From positions 310,001-374,000 of the forward strand of contig NZ_WAEL01000007.1 in the NCBI RefSeq assembly GCF_011742925.1: a stretch of DNA of 64,000 bases, written 5' to 3'. Both the position numbers and the translations under genes were made by a program. Position 1 is the stretch's first letter; each line of letters begins with the position of its first letter. This document shows, piece by piece, positions 16,312-23,822 of this stretch. The notes beneath the pieces are model-generated. The model saw only the letters and a program-made list of their open reading frames with translations. It did no database searches and was not told where the DNA came from. This stretch comes from Fibrivirga algicola (lineage in GTDB: Bacteria > Bacteroidota > Bacteroidia > Cytophagales > Spirosomataceae).

Positions 16312-17343
16312 CTAAATGTTGCTTTGAAAGGTCAGTGTAACGACACCGTTGAGCAAAATCTGCGAGCTGTTTGGCAGCTCGACCCAAGTGGGGCTTCCCG
16401 GTTCGCTGCGGACCACCACCTGCTCATTGAGCCTGGTCTCGTGTTTACTGAACGATGCCAGCTGAAACCGACCGGTGGCGGCGTCGTGTCGTATACGGGC
16501 GTGCGGGTTGGAAACGTAGGGCGACGATAGCCGAATGTAGTTTGTAAATAGTTCATTGTCAGGCTCCAGGCGGGCAATGACAATCTCGCGGTCTTTCATC
16601 CAGTAGGTCTGTTCCGTGTTCTGGTCGGCCATGTAACAGTCAATCCGCGCCAGAGCATCGGGGCGAACCGGACTGGGGGCGGGTGGGGGCGTGGCGGTCT
16701 GCTCAGGCATAACGGCCGAAGACTCCGGCGTTGGTTGAGCGGCTACGGGCGGGTGCAAAATAGCGGGGTCGATTCGCACGGCGAAAGCCCCTGATTCGCG
16801 AAAATCAATGTGGCTGAATGCTGGCAGATTAAGGTCCAGCTTTTCATAGACGTTCGTATTTTTCACCTTCCGGGTCGCCTTCAGGTTCACACTGCCCGCT
16901 TTGGGGGCGCTCAGGCTGTCATTTTCGAGCGACGCGCCCGTTAATGAGCCGATTACCTCCACATCGGCCGGTGTGATAGCGCGGCCATCAAACTCCGTAC
17001 CGGGCCCAAATTTGAAATGCCAGTGCGACGCAACCGTGACAATCCGGTTGGGTTCACGGTTGCGCTGTTTCAGCCGTTCATTGAATGCATTCACTGCCTC
17101 GTTGACAATGACGGGTAGCGCCCCCAGCCGTTCGGCATAGCTGGCGGGATGCAGCACAATAACGTAGTGAGCGTCAAACAGAAGGCTGGTACCAATGCTT
17201 TCCCGATTGAGCGAGGTGTCGAAACACCGGATCAGTTCGTGCAGAATCTGCTCGTTCGTTACGGTACGCGGCGCACTTGACTGCCGCTTCGGAACGAGCA
17301 GACTGCCTAACTGATCCCAAAAATCCTTGGGCTTATTTTCCAT
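16312..17343 (-). CDS. Divergent FHA-domain protein with FhaA-like N-terminal region, first gene of the operon
   Basis: A 343-residue protein starting at MENKPKDFWDQLG; the open frame upstream has no coding character. Residues about 35-140 (NEQILHELIRCFDTSL, HYVIVLHPASYAERLG) resemble the DUF3662 domain of actinobacterial FhaA in position and pattern. A Pro-rich linker follows. The last 100 residues are FHA-like, with VSNPHARIRHDAATGRF, but Asn and Pro stand where the canonical domain has Arg after Ser, and the leading Gly-Arg is replaced by Ala-Arg. Phosphothreonine binding may be weakened or altered. It opens the kinase/phosphatase/SEDS operon. Confidence 0.75.
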   Translation of the reverse strand: MENKPKDFWDQLGSLLVPKRQSSAPRTVTNEQILHELIRCFDTSLNRESIGTSLLFDAHYVIVLHPASYAERLGALPVIVNEAVNAFNERLKQRNREPNRIVTVASHWHFKFGPGTEFDGRAITPADVEVIGSLTGASLENDSLSAPKAGSVNLKATRKVKNTNVYEKLDLNLPAFSHIDFRESGAFAVRIDPAILHPPVAAQPTPESSAVMPEQTATPPPAPSPVRPDALARIDCYMADQNTEQTYWMKDREIVIARLEPDNELFTNYIRLSSPYVSNPHARIRHDAATGRFQLASFSKHETRLNEQVVVRSEPGSPTWVELPNSSQILLNGVVTLTFQSNI

Positions 17344-17476
17344 TTTCTTACTAACGGACAGATGGGATTGTCTTACATAAATGAACGGGGCAATGGTCAT
17401 TAAGTTTTTCAGACCGAGGCAACGAACTGCCACTTCTTGCTACCTGTGCCCAGCCTGATACCGCCACGTAAAGTGC

Positions 17477-18388
17477 TCAACCGAGCAACTCATTTGTAAA
17501 TAGATTGGCAGCGGCAAGTTTTTCCGACTCCAGGCCCAGATCATAGAGCCAGTCGATAAACCGTTGAATCCGATCGGCATCCATTTGGCCCCAATTGCTT
17601 TCATCGCCGTAGTAGGCTGACGTGTATGATTGGCTTTCGGCCAGATTGATGAGGCGGGCATCCCGCTCAGGTACGTATTTTTTCAGGATGTCTACGGCCT
17701 CTTCCGTGTTTGCCTTGGCGTACAGGAAACCAGCCCTCGTAGCGGCCAGGAAAGCAGCGTACAGGTCAGCATTCTGTTCGATGGCGGCCTCCGTAGCAAT
17801 CAGAGACGGCGAATACGCATACGGAATCTGGTAATCAGCCAGCCGGAATTTGGTCAGTTCTATACCCGATGACTGTGCTTCTACCCCTTCCCAGTTGTCG
17901 AAGATCCAGGTCGAGTCCGCGGCATTGGTCAGGAGTGTGTTCCAGATACCCAGCTTTTCCGGGTATAGCACCGTGATGGAACCGGCGCCTCCATCATTTT
18001 TTATCAGTTGTTGAACGATGGCATCTTCATAACGGGCTTTGTAGGAGGCGTAGGTACGTCCGTCGAGGTCACGGGGGCGGGAAATTTTGTTAGCACTGAG
18101 GGTAACGATGGCACTGATGTCTTCCTGCAATAGCGCGGCAATGGCCTTCACAGGTAGTCTGTTTTGCTTGGTGTGCAGGCTGATAATGCTCTCGAAGGGG
18201 GCCAGTGCAAAATCAACTGTGCCCAACTCCAGCTTTTTGGCGGGGGTTGTTGCGTACTCATCCTCGTCGGGCGTGAGCAGCGTGAGGGCAATGTCGTTTT
18301 TGGCGTAATAGCCTAATTCGCGGGCTACGTAGAACCCGGTGTGGTTGGTGTTGGCTGTCCAGTCGAGAGCGAGTCGGAGGTTTTTCAT
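17477..18388 (-). CDS. NMT1/THI5-like substrate-binding-type protein without signal peptide
   Basis: A 303-residue protein of the NMT1/THI5 family, known from pyrimidine-precursor-binding proteins of ABC transporters (ThiY) and from eukaryotic THI5. The N-terminus, RLALDWTANTNHTGFYVARELGYY, is the family signature. There is no signal peptide or lipobox, and no permease or ATPase gene lies nearby, so it is probably cytoplasmic. I see no Cys-rich motif like that of THI5 HMP-phosphate synthases; the matching region reads FDNWEGVEAQ. Binding or turnover of a thiamine-related pyrimidine is a guess. It lies 133 bp upstream of the FHA operon on the same strand. Confidence 0.8.
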   Translation of the reverse strand: MKNLRLALDWTANTNHTGFYVARELGYYAKNDIALTLLTPDEDEYATTPAKKLELGTVDFALAPFESIISLHTKQNRLPVKAIAALLQEDISAIVTLSANKISRPRDLDGRTYASYKARYEDAIVQQLIKNDGGAGSITVLYPEKLGIWNTLLTNAADSTWIFDNWEGVEAQSSGIELTKFRLADYQIPYAYSPSLIATEAAIEQNADLYAAFLAATRAGFLYAKANTEEAVDILKKYVPERDARLINLAESQSYTSAYYGDESNWGQMDADRIQRFIDWLYDLGLESEKLAAANLFTNELLG

Positions 18389-18493
18389 GGCTATGAGTTG
18401 GTTGCGTAATGCCCAGCGTACATGGCTGGTTTATTCGGATGATGCAGCGTTGGGCACTCCGAGGGTAAACGGTGGGTGTGCCCTGCTTTGTTG

Positions 18494-19375
18494 TTATTTT
18501 TTTAGCGGATACAGTAATTTAAATGCGTTGTACACGCTTTGATGAATCAGCGTAGCATGGGTTTCGTCGGGCAGGTAATCAAAATAAACCCGCGCTTTTC
18601 CGGCTCCGTGTTTCGTTACTATATCCGATAGTGCTTTTGCATCAGCATACATACGGAGGCTGGTTGTTTTCTCGCAGGCTCCAATATAGACGTTCACGGG
18701 ATTGCGGCCCTTCGCTGCCAACAGGCGGGGGGCATCGTACAGCAGTGACTCTTGCCCCCACCACAGGCTGGGGCTCATAATGATGTACGTATCGAACAGG
18801 GCGGGTTTTTTCAGCAGAATCTCGGTAGCCAGCAACCCTGCCAGCGATTCGCCGATGATCGTTCTGGCTTTACTGCTGGCGTACCGCTTGTCGATGAACG
18901 GTTGAACTTCCTGCTCCAGAAAGGCGATGAATTTCGCGGAACCGCCATAGGCCGAATATTGGCTTTTATCGAAACCGGTTTGGGCAACAAAGTCCAGATT
19001 GGGAACGGTAAAGGTGAAGTCACGCCGCCGGTTCACGTTACCGATGCCAACGACGATCGACTGTGGAAAGCGATTGATCCAAGGAGTGGTATTATACATT
19101 ACCAGCCCAACGATGTGCACAAAATCTTCATCGACGCCACCATCCAGCAGGTAGATGACCGGGTATTTGGTGGCCGAATCGGGGGAGTACCCATCGGGCA
19201 GGTAGACGTTGAGCACTCGATTTTCACCAAGAATAGTCGATGAAATCGTGTCAATTCGGCTAAGCGCAAAGGTGGCAGGCCTGGTAGCTGACCGGCTGCT
19301 CTGTGCCTGCCCTACGAGTGGGCTGAAAACAAAGAGGCAAAGCAGGACGAACAGACCGGAAAGGTTGATGTGCAT
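18494..19375 (-). CDS. Secreted alpha/beta-hydrolase esterase (Fes/IroE-type)
   Basis: A 293-residue protein with a Sec signal peptide ending near VGQAQ. It has the esterase fold of the enterochelin esterase/esterase D group: YPVIYLLDGG (oxyanion region), GESLAG with the nucleophile Ser, and a late DETHATLIH with the catalytic His. Such enzymes cut ester bonds in siderophores, acetylated sugars or lipids. The substrate cannot be told from sequence. No siderophore genes are nearby. Confidence 0.85.
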   Translation of the reverse strand: MHINLSGLFVLLCLFVFSPLVGQAQSSRSATRPATFALSRIDTISSTILGENRVLNVYLPDGYSPDSATKYPVIYLLDGGVDEDFVHIVGLVMYNTTPWINRFPQSIVVGIGNVNRRRDFTFTVPNLDFVAQTGFDKSQYSAYGGSAKFIAFLEQEVQPFIDKRYASSKARTIIGESLAGLLATEILLKKPALFDTYIIMSPSLWWGQESLLYDAPRLLAAKGRNPVNVYIGACEKTTSLRMYADAKALSDIVTKHGAGKARVYFDYLPDETHATLIHQSVYNAFKLLYPLKK

Positions 19376-19404
19376 TTGGGAGAGGCGGGCTAGAAGCAGT
19401 CAGT

Positions 19405-19833
19405 TTAGTCGATGGTTTCCGTTCGGGCATGGCTGATCAAACCAAGGATGAAAAGGATCGTCCAGCCAATGGTACGTATCCAGTTGGTGTCGACCAGCCG
19501 GGCGAGTGTGGCTGTAGACGTGTCGCCCGCTGCAATGGCGTTGTGAATGGGCACCGATACGAAGGCCGTTGCTACCCACATCAGTGCTACCAGCCCGGCC
19601 GACGATACAGTAATCCAGGATGCGTTCAGGTACGTTTCCCGGCCAATCAGGGCCACCTGTGCCAGCATGAGTGGCCCAACGATGAGCGTAATCAGGTTGC
19701 TATATGTTGGGTGCCAGATCGCCAGGCTGGAAGGGCTGCAATAGCGGAAGCCAGGGTAGATGATGAGCTGAACCAGCCAGATTAGAATGACCAGCCCAAA
19801 ATCAACCAGAGTGCGATACGAGACAGTCATCAT
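19405..19833 (-). CDS. Small four-helix membrane protein
   Basis: A 142-residue hydrophobic protein with four likely membrane helices. It contains conserved-looking polar residues within or near helices, such as HPTYSNLIT and VSVPIHNAIAAG. The pattern is common in uncharacterised membrane proteins of Bacteroidota and may belong to the DUF1772-like group, which I cannot confirm. It starts 18 bp downstream of the unknown 134-residue gene and probably shares its transcript. Confidence 0.75.
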   Translation of the reverse strand: MMTVSYRTLVDFGLVILIWLVQLIIYPGFRYCSPSSLAIWHPTYSNLITLIVGPLMLAQVALIGRETYLNASWITVSSAGLVALMWVATAFVSVPIHNAIAAGDTSTATLARLVDTNWIRTIGWTILFILGLISHARTETID

Positions 19834-19851
19834 GTGGTCAGCGGGATGGAC

Positions 19852-20256
19852 TTACTGCTCTGAGGAAGCGCCGTACCTGTCATCCCGAATTGCCTGCCAT
19901 TCCCGGGCTGTACCGCCATTGCTGAAGTGGTCATCTTCATCCTGAATTTCCTGGTCCCAGCTATAAGCTGTCGTGTACTGCCCTGCCGCCGTAAGGTCGA
20001 GTTGCATGGTGTTGGCTTTGGGGTGGCCTTCTGTCTTACGGGACTGGTAAAGCTGTTGTACCGCTTCGGTGACTTCATCGGGGAAGTCAGTCGTAAGGGG
20101 TTGCGGCTCTCCGGCGGCATCCAGGTACGTGCCTGAGAACTCGACATCCTGGCCATTGGTCAGAAACTGAATATTCAGGCGGGCAATGGTCCAGCCCGAC
20201 GGGAGGTGCTCCTCCATGGCATCGATCAACAGATCGTAGATCGCGGTTGGTTTCAT
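19852..20256 (-). CDS. Hypothetical 134-residue acidic protein
   Basis: A soluble protein without signal or membrane segment. The pattern, with IYDLLIDAMEEHLPSGW near the start, a central beta region and a WDQEIQDEDDHF stretch, faintly recalls the YezG/DUF600 immunity-protein fold. No toxin gene is next to it, so this is only a possibility. It is followed closely by the four-helix membrane protein gene. Confidence 0.7.
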   Translation of the reverse strand: MKPTAIYDLLIDAMEEHLPSGWTIARLNIQFLTNGQDVEFSGTYLDAAGEPQPLTTDFPDEVTEAVQQLYQSRKTEGHPKANTMQLDLTAAGQYTTAYSWDQEIQDEDDHFSNGGTAREWQAIRDDRYGASSEQ

Positions 20257-20511
20257 GAGTTTGTTGAGAAATGATTACGTCTGGGATACGCCAGCAATGG
20301 CCAAAGGTACAAGTTTACGCAACCGCAACGGGTACACTGGTTCGGGGTGGTTTCAGTTAATCAGTTTTTAATGTGATATGATGAACGTTGGTGCATGTGT
20401 ATTGATATTGCCGCTCTAGTCGGCGACCGCAGGCTAAAATAGTAGACCGGAAGAGCGCCATTGCCACACATCTGCTTGACAAGCCGCGTATTGATACTGT
20501 AGCTTTTTTAA

Positions 20512-20913
20512 ATGTGTATGCAACTGTTGCCTCGATGGCTGACTGCGTTGATTGGTCCAGAACTGCTTTGGCTACTGGTCTATTGGCTTGTCTGCTTACT
20601 GGCGAATGCCAATCACCCACCCCAGCCGCTCTTCGATGACCTCATCGAAGGGTTATCGGTACTTTTGCCTGCCGTTACCGTTGTCCTGTTCGCGCTCTGG
20701 TACGTACCCATCGTCGAGAAACGCTGGCTGTTATGGCGTGTATGGATAGCGGGTCTGATCGGCGCGCATTTTTCTCTCGAAACTGGCTTGTCGGCCGTTA
20801 GTGATCAGGGGCCGCATGTAGGAGCAGCTTATATAGCGGGTATGGTGCTGGTCAGTTTTGCGCTCGTTGTCGGCAGTCTTTTCGTGTTGATCCGGTTCCG
20901 GTTCCGGCGCTGA
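20512..20913 (+). CDS. Small integral membrane protein of unknown function
   Basis: A 133-residue protein with four hydrophobic helices and a basic C-terminal end (RFRFRR) that would face the cytoplasm. No family is recognised. Two in-frame ATGs six bases apart (20512 and 20518) could start it. It stands alone on the plus strand, divergent from the genes on its left. Confidence 0.6.
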   Translation: MCMQLLPRWLTALIGPELLWLLVYWLVCLLANANHPPQPLFDDLIEGLSVLLPAVTVVLFALWYVPIVEKRWLLWRVWIAGLIGAHFSLETGLSAVSDQGPHVGAAYIAGMVLVSFALVVGSLFVLIRFRFRR

Positions 20914-21412
20914 TCATCAGGGCGGCAGCAGTTGCAGAGATCGCGACACAGGTGGTGACATGCTAAACAACTTGCGAGACACTTAAAAAAACACTGTTGG
21001 TTAAGAACCGAATAGCGCTCATCTGTACAGCATATCGACCGTTCAGGTTGGCTTAACTTCTGCTCTTCGCGGCATGAAGTAGATTCGTGTTGGACTAGCT
21101 GCCGCTTGATGGTTGCCACCTGTTTTTGACGCCCATACACATAGCTACGCCATTGTCGCTATCAACTACCGCTAAAACGAGTCAGAACCGCGACCTACCT
21201 CGGCAAGTCCGACCCGCCTTACCTGACTCAGCATAGAACGGATGGTCACCTGATAGCTGAGGCTTGAGGAAACAGCGGGTAACCATCACAGGCTATAGCG
21301 GCTAGCTTTGCTTATTGCCTGAGAATCTCAAAAAAGTAATTACCTTTTTAGATCCATATTCAAAACAAACCTTTGCAGATACAGCCAGGCAATTGGCCCT
21401 TAACTCGTTAGT
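20914..21412. other. Intergenic region with no recognised gene
   Basis: 499 bp between two plus-strand genes. The last 70 bp are AT-rich and hold a TACCTTTT box near 21348 with a TTG about 23 bp upstream, a weak match to the Bacteroidota promoter pattern for the DUF4405 gene. A Cys-rich frame on the minus strand (20829-21140) overlaps the previous gene and is not convincing. I found no RNA gene. Confidence 0.5.
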
Positions 21413-22000
21413 ATGAAAAAGAAGAACTTGGTTAGCCTAATGGTGGCGGCCGTATTCACCGTACTGTCTGTCACCGGTCTGCTCATTTATTTTGGGCAGA
21501 GCAATCACACCGTCGATCATACGCATGCGTGGTTTGGCATGCTGTTTTTCGCCGCAGCGGTTTTTCATATTGTCAACAACTGGTCGTCGCTTAAAGGCTA
21601 TTCAACCGATCGGCGAACGGGTGGCCTGAAGCGGGAGCTTCTTGTATCGGCGTTGGTTGTGGTTGTGTTTGCCGGCGGGATTGCGGCCGATCTGCCAGTA
21701 TTTAAAGACCTGGCCAATGCCGGTAAGAAACTGTTCAGCCCCGCCCGCCCAGAAAAACGCGGGTTAAGCAAAATCGCCATCGATTCGATCGCCCGGCAGG
21801 TAGTGGTTGGCTCTCTGGCTGCCGATGCGCAAACAATTCACTTCGATTCAACCGCTTCGCTGGCCGATAATGTGATCATGGCGCAGGGTACGGCCTCGCA
21901 CGCCAGTCCCGACACAGCTACATTCCGATTTACCGAAGTACTTAAATTAGATAAGGACCAATGGAAAGTGGCCGCTCAGCAATCAGCACCCGTTCGGTAG
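21413..22000 (+). CDS. DUF4405-domain membrane protein
   Basis: A 195-residue protein with three hydrophobic segments in its first 105 residues. The segment HTVDHTHAWFGMLFFAAAVFHIVNNW has spaced His residues, as in DUF4405 and other cytochrome-b561-like membrane domains, where they may bind haem or a metal. The C-terminal 85 residues form a soluble domain outside the membrane, possibly a periplasmic sensor or interaction domain. The role is unknown. A strong hairpin follows the gene. Confidence 0.75.
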   Translation: MKKKNLVSLMVAAVFTVLSVTGLLIYFGQSNHTVDHTHAWFGMLFFAAAVFHIVNNWSSLKGYSTDRRTGGLKRELLVSALVVVVFAGGIAADLPVFKDLANAGKKLFSPARPEKRGLSKIAIDSIARQVVVGSLAADAQTIHFDSTASLADNVIMAQGTASHASPDTATFRFTEVLKLDKDQWKVAAQQSAPVR

Positions 22001-22153
22001 GTCTATTTAAACTGGAGAAAGCTTACTTCATTTCCATCAGAGAACTACACCACTTGGCTAGTCGATAGCACCAAGACCACGCAAAGGCAGTTAGTCAGGA
22101 CCCGTTCATATGCTACTGTCAACTGGTTAATCGCCGTGGGATGAGTATACAAG

Positions 22154-22188
22154 CAAAGAGCCAGCTCCCATCAGGGGCTGGCTCTTTG
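22154..22188. terminator. Bidirectional hairpin terminator
   Basis: A near-perfect stem (CAAAGAGCCAGC at the left arm, its complement ending at 22188) with a short loop, between two convergent genes: the DUF4405 gene and the DUF6600 lipoprotein gene. It is well placed to end both transcripts. Confidence 0.8.
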
Positions 22189-22209
22189 TGTAATCTGTTA
22201 GTAGTGCGA

Positions 22210-23643
22210 CTAATTATTGCCGCGTGAGCTGCCGCGTCCGGACTGGTACCCGCCTTGGGTGGGCTGGCCGGGGCTGCGCTGCTCGGGAGTTGCCGGGCGG
22301 GGCTGCTCCTGCGGCTGGCTAGTACCTACACGCCCGTTACCGGCATCCCGATTTGGGTATTCCCGCTGGACGGGGGCTTGCTGTACTGGTGCCTGCTGCC
22401 GGTTGCCTTGTCCCCATTGAGCTGGTGCTGGTTCAATCGACTGTTGCCGGCGGGGCTGTGGCGCTGATTGGCCGGGATAACTCTGGCTCGGTTGCGGCGC
22501 CGGCTGATTCTGCTGCGCCTCGTAGTTTGGCCGACCGTAGCTTCCGCCACCCCGGGGCGACTGTCCCCGTTCCGGATAAGTTGGCGTTGGGGCGGTTGGG
22601 GCGGGCGTCGATGGAACAGGCCGTGAACCTGCGTCTGGGTACGTGCCGGCGTTGCCGCGCCCATTTGGGTACCCGTTATACGTACCGGCATTAGGGGCGT
22701 TGTTGCGTGAATCGTAGCGCGAGTCGGTCCGTGAACCAGAACCACGGCGGGTATTGTCGAACGGCTCGTTGTAACTCCGACTTTCTGACCCCTGGCGACC
22801 ATTGTTACGGTTTACCTCGGGCCGATAAATGCCAACTGAGTTGTTGTTCCGTACTTCATCGCGGCCAGGCCGTCCGGCGTTTTCGATCCGGTAGACCGGC
22901 ACTGAGCGGCGCGTTACCCGTTCGATCTCATCGCGGTGTGGTCCGTAGGCATACGCCCGGTTGTTGGACCGATACACGTTGTTGATGATGGTGGTGTTCT
23001 GGTAAATATTCACCACCCGCGGGCGGGGTACATAGTAGCTGTAAATGTTGGGGCTGGTAATGTACACCTGCGGCACAAACACCCAGTAATTGGCTGGAAT
23101 ATTGATGTTTACGTTGATGTTCATGCCTGGTCCCAGCGGAGCCCAGCCGTAATAGCCACCACCCGAACGCCACGATACCCAGGCAGGACCCCAGTCGTAG
23201 CCCGGTACCCAGGCCCAACCCATCCGGGGGTCCTGAAACCAGCGACCGTAGTGAAATGGCCCCCAACCCCAGGCATAATCAGACACCCAGGTGTTGCCAT
23301 ACTCGGTAACAACCCAGTGGCCGTTGGTAGCATAGGGCTGAAAACCCTGGGGTACGTTCGGAATCCAGACGGTACCGTATTGGGGCGTCTGTACCCATTG
23401 ACCGTAAGGCCCAAGTTCGTTGTAAAAATCCTGCGGCTGACCGCCGTATTGATTATAGCCTTGCTGGCTATTATACCCTGGCTGATTATTGTATCCGTTG
23501 TCGTAGCCCGGTTGGCCATAGTCGGGCTGGGTTTGACCGTAGCCCGGCTGACTATAGGTGCCCTGCGCACACGAAGAGAGTACTCCGGAAAGGCTGACGG
23601 TCAGCCCGACCAACACAATTAAAAAATTACCTGCAGTTTTCAT
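22210..23643 (-). CDS. DUF6600-type lipoprotein with low-complexity tail
   Basis: A 477-residue protein. The signal peptide ends in a lipobox (LSSC, Cys25). A Gln/Gly/Tyr-rich spacer follows. The middle holds Trp/Gly/Tyr-rich repeats (WGWGPFHYGRW, WAWVPGYDWGPAWVSWR, YGWAPLGPG) typical of the DUF6600 family. The last 200 residues are disordered and rich in Pro, Gln, Arg, Ser and Gly. The protein is probably anchored in the outer or inner membrane and exposed. Its function is unknown. Family assignment is good. Confidence 0.82.
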   Translation of the reverse strand: MKTAGNFLIVLVGLTVSLSGVLSSCAQGTYSQPGYGQTQPDYGQPGYDNGYNNQPGYNSQQGYNQYGGQPQDFYNELGPYGQWVQTPQYGTVWIPNVPQGFQPYATNGHWVVTEYGNTWVSDYAWGWGPFHYGRWFQDPRMGWAWVPGYDWGPAWVSWRSGGGYYGWAPLGPGMNINVNINIPANYWVFVPQVYITSPNIYSYYVPRPRVVNIYQNTTIINNVYRSNNRAYAYGPHRDEIERVTRRSVPVYRIENAGRPGRDEVRNNNSVGIYRPEVNRNNGRQGSESRSYNEPFDNTRRGSGSRTDSRYDSRNNAPNAGTYNGYPNGRGNAGTYPDAGSRPVPSTPAPTAPTPTYPERGQSPRGGGSYGRPNYEAQQNQPAPQPSQSYPGQSAPQPRRQQSIEPAPAQWGQGNRQQAPVQQAPVQREYPNRDAGNGRVGTSQPQEQPRPATPEQRSPGQPTQGGYQSGRGSSRGNN

Positions 23644-23706
23644 GGCCTTGTTTTGGGCTTGTATACAAGTTAGATGTATCTGGCAGGCAAACGTTTAGTT
23701 GACTGA

Positions 23707-23810
23707 CAAAAAAAGACTAGCCTACTGATAACTCAGATATGGCCGAACTGCGTATTAAAATCCGGGCAGTTCAGCCTGATCCTAGTTATCGGTCGGCTAG
23801 TCTTTTTTTG
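23707..23810. repeat. 104-bp extended imperfect palindrome, possible terminator
   Basis: Two arms of about 45 bp match at roughly 80% of positions around a 13-bp centre. The outer 16 bp of each arm are perfectly complementary and begin or end with a run of seven A or T. Two further paired blocks (GATAACT and GAACTGC with their complements) lie inside, separated by internal loops of equal size on both sides. It lies between the stop of the serine hydrolase gene and the DUF6600 gene. It can act as a terminator, but its length is unusual. Confidence 0.8.
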
Positions 23811-23822
23811 GTTATTGTGTAC

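Noticed and set aside
17477-18388. Assignment as a THI5-type HMP-phosphate synthase
   Set aside because: No Cys-rich active-site motif is visible, and the known enzyme consumes its own His; only the broad family name is supported.
19852-20256. Calling the 134-residue acidic protein a YezG-type immunity protein
   Set aside because: The likeness is faint and no toxin gene is adjacent.
20829-21140. A Cys-rich 103-codon frame on the minus strand, thought at first to be a small secreted or metal-binding protein
   Set aside because: It overlaps the end of the membrane protein gene, has no signal peptide and its Cys residues form no known pattern.
22936-23622. A 228-codon open frame on the plus strand
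   Set aside because: It is antisense to the repeat-rich DUF6600 gene; its length reflects the biased composition of that gene.
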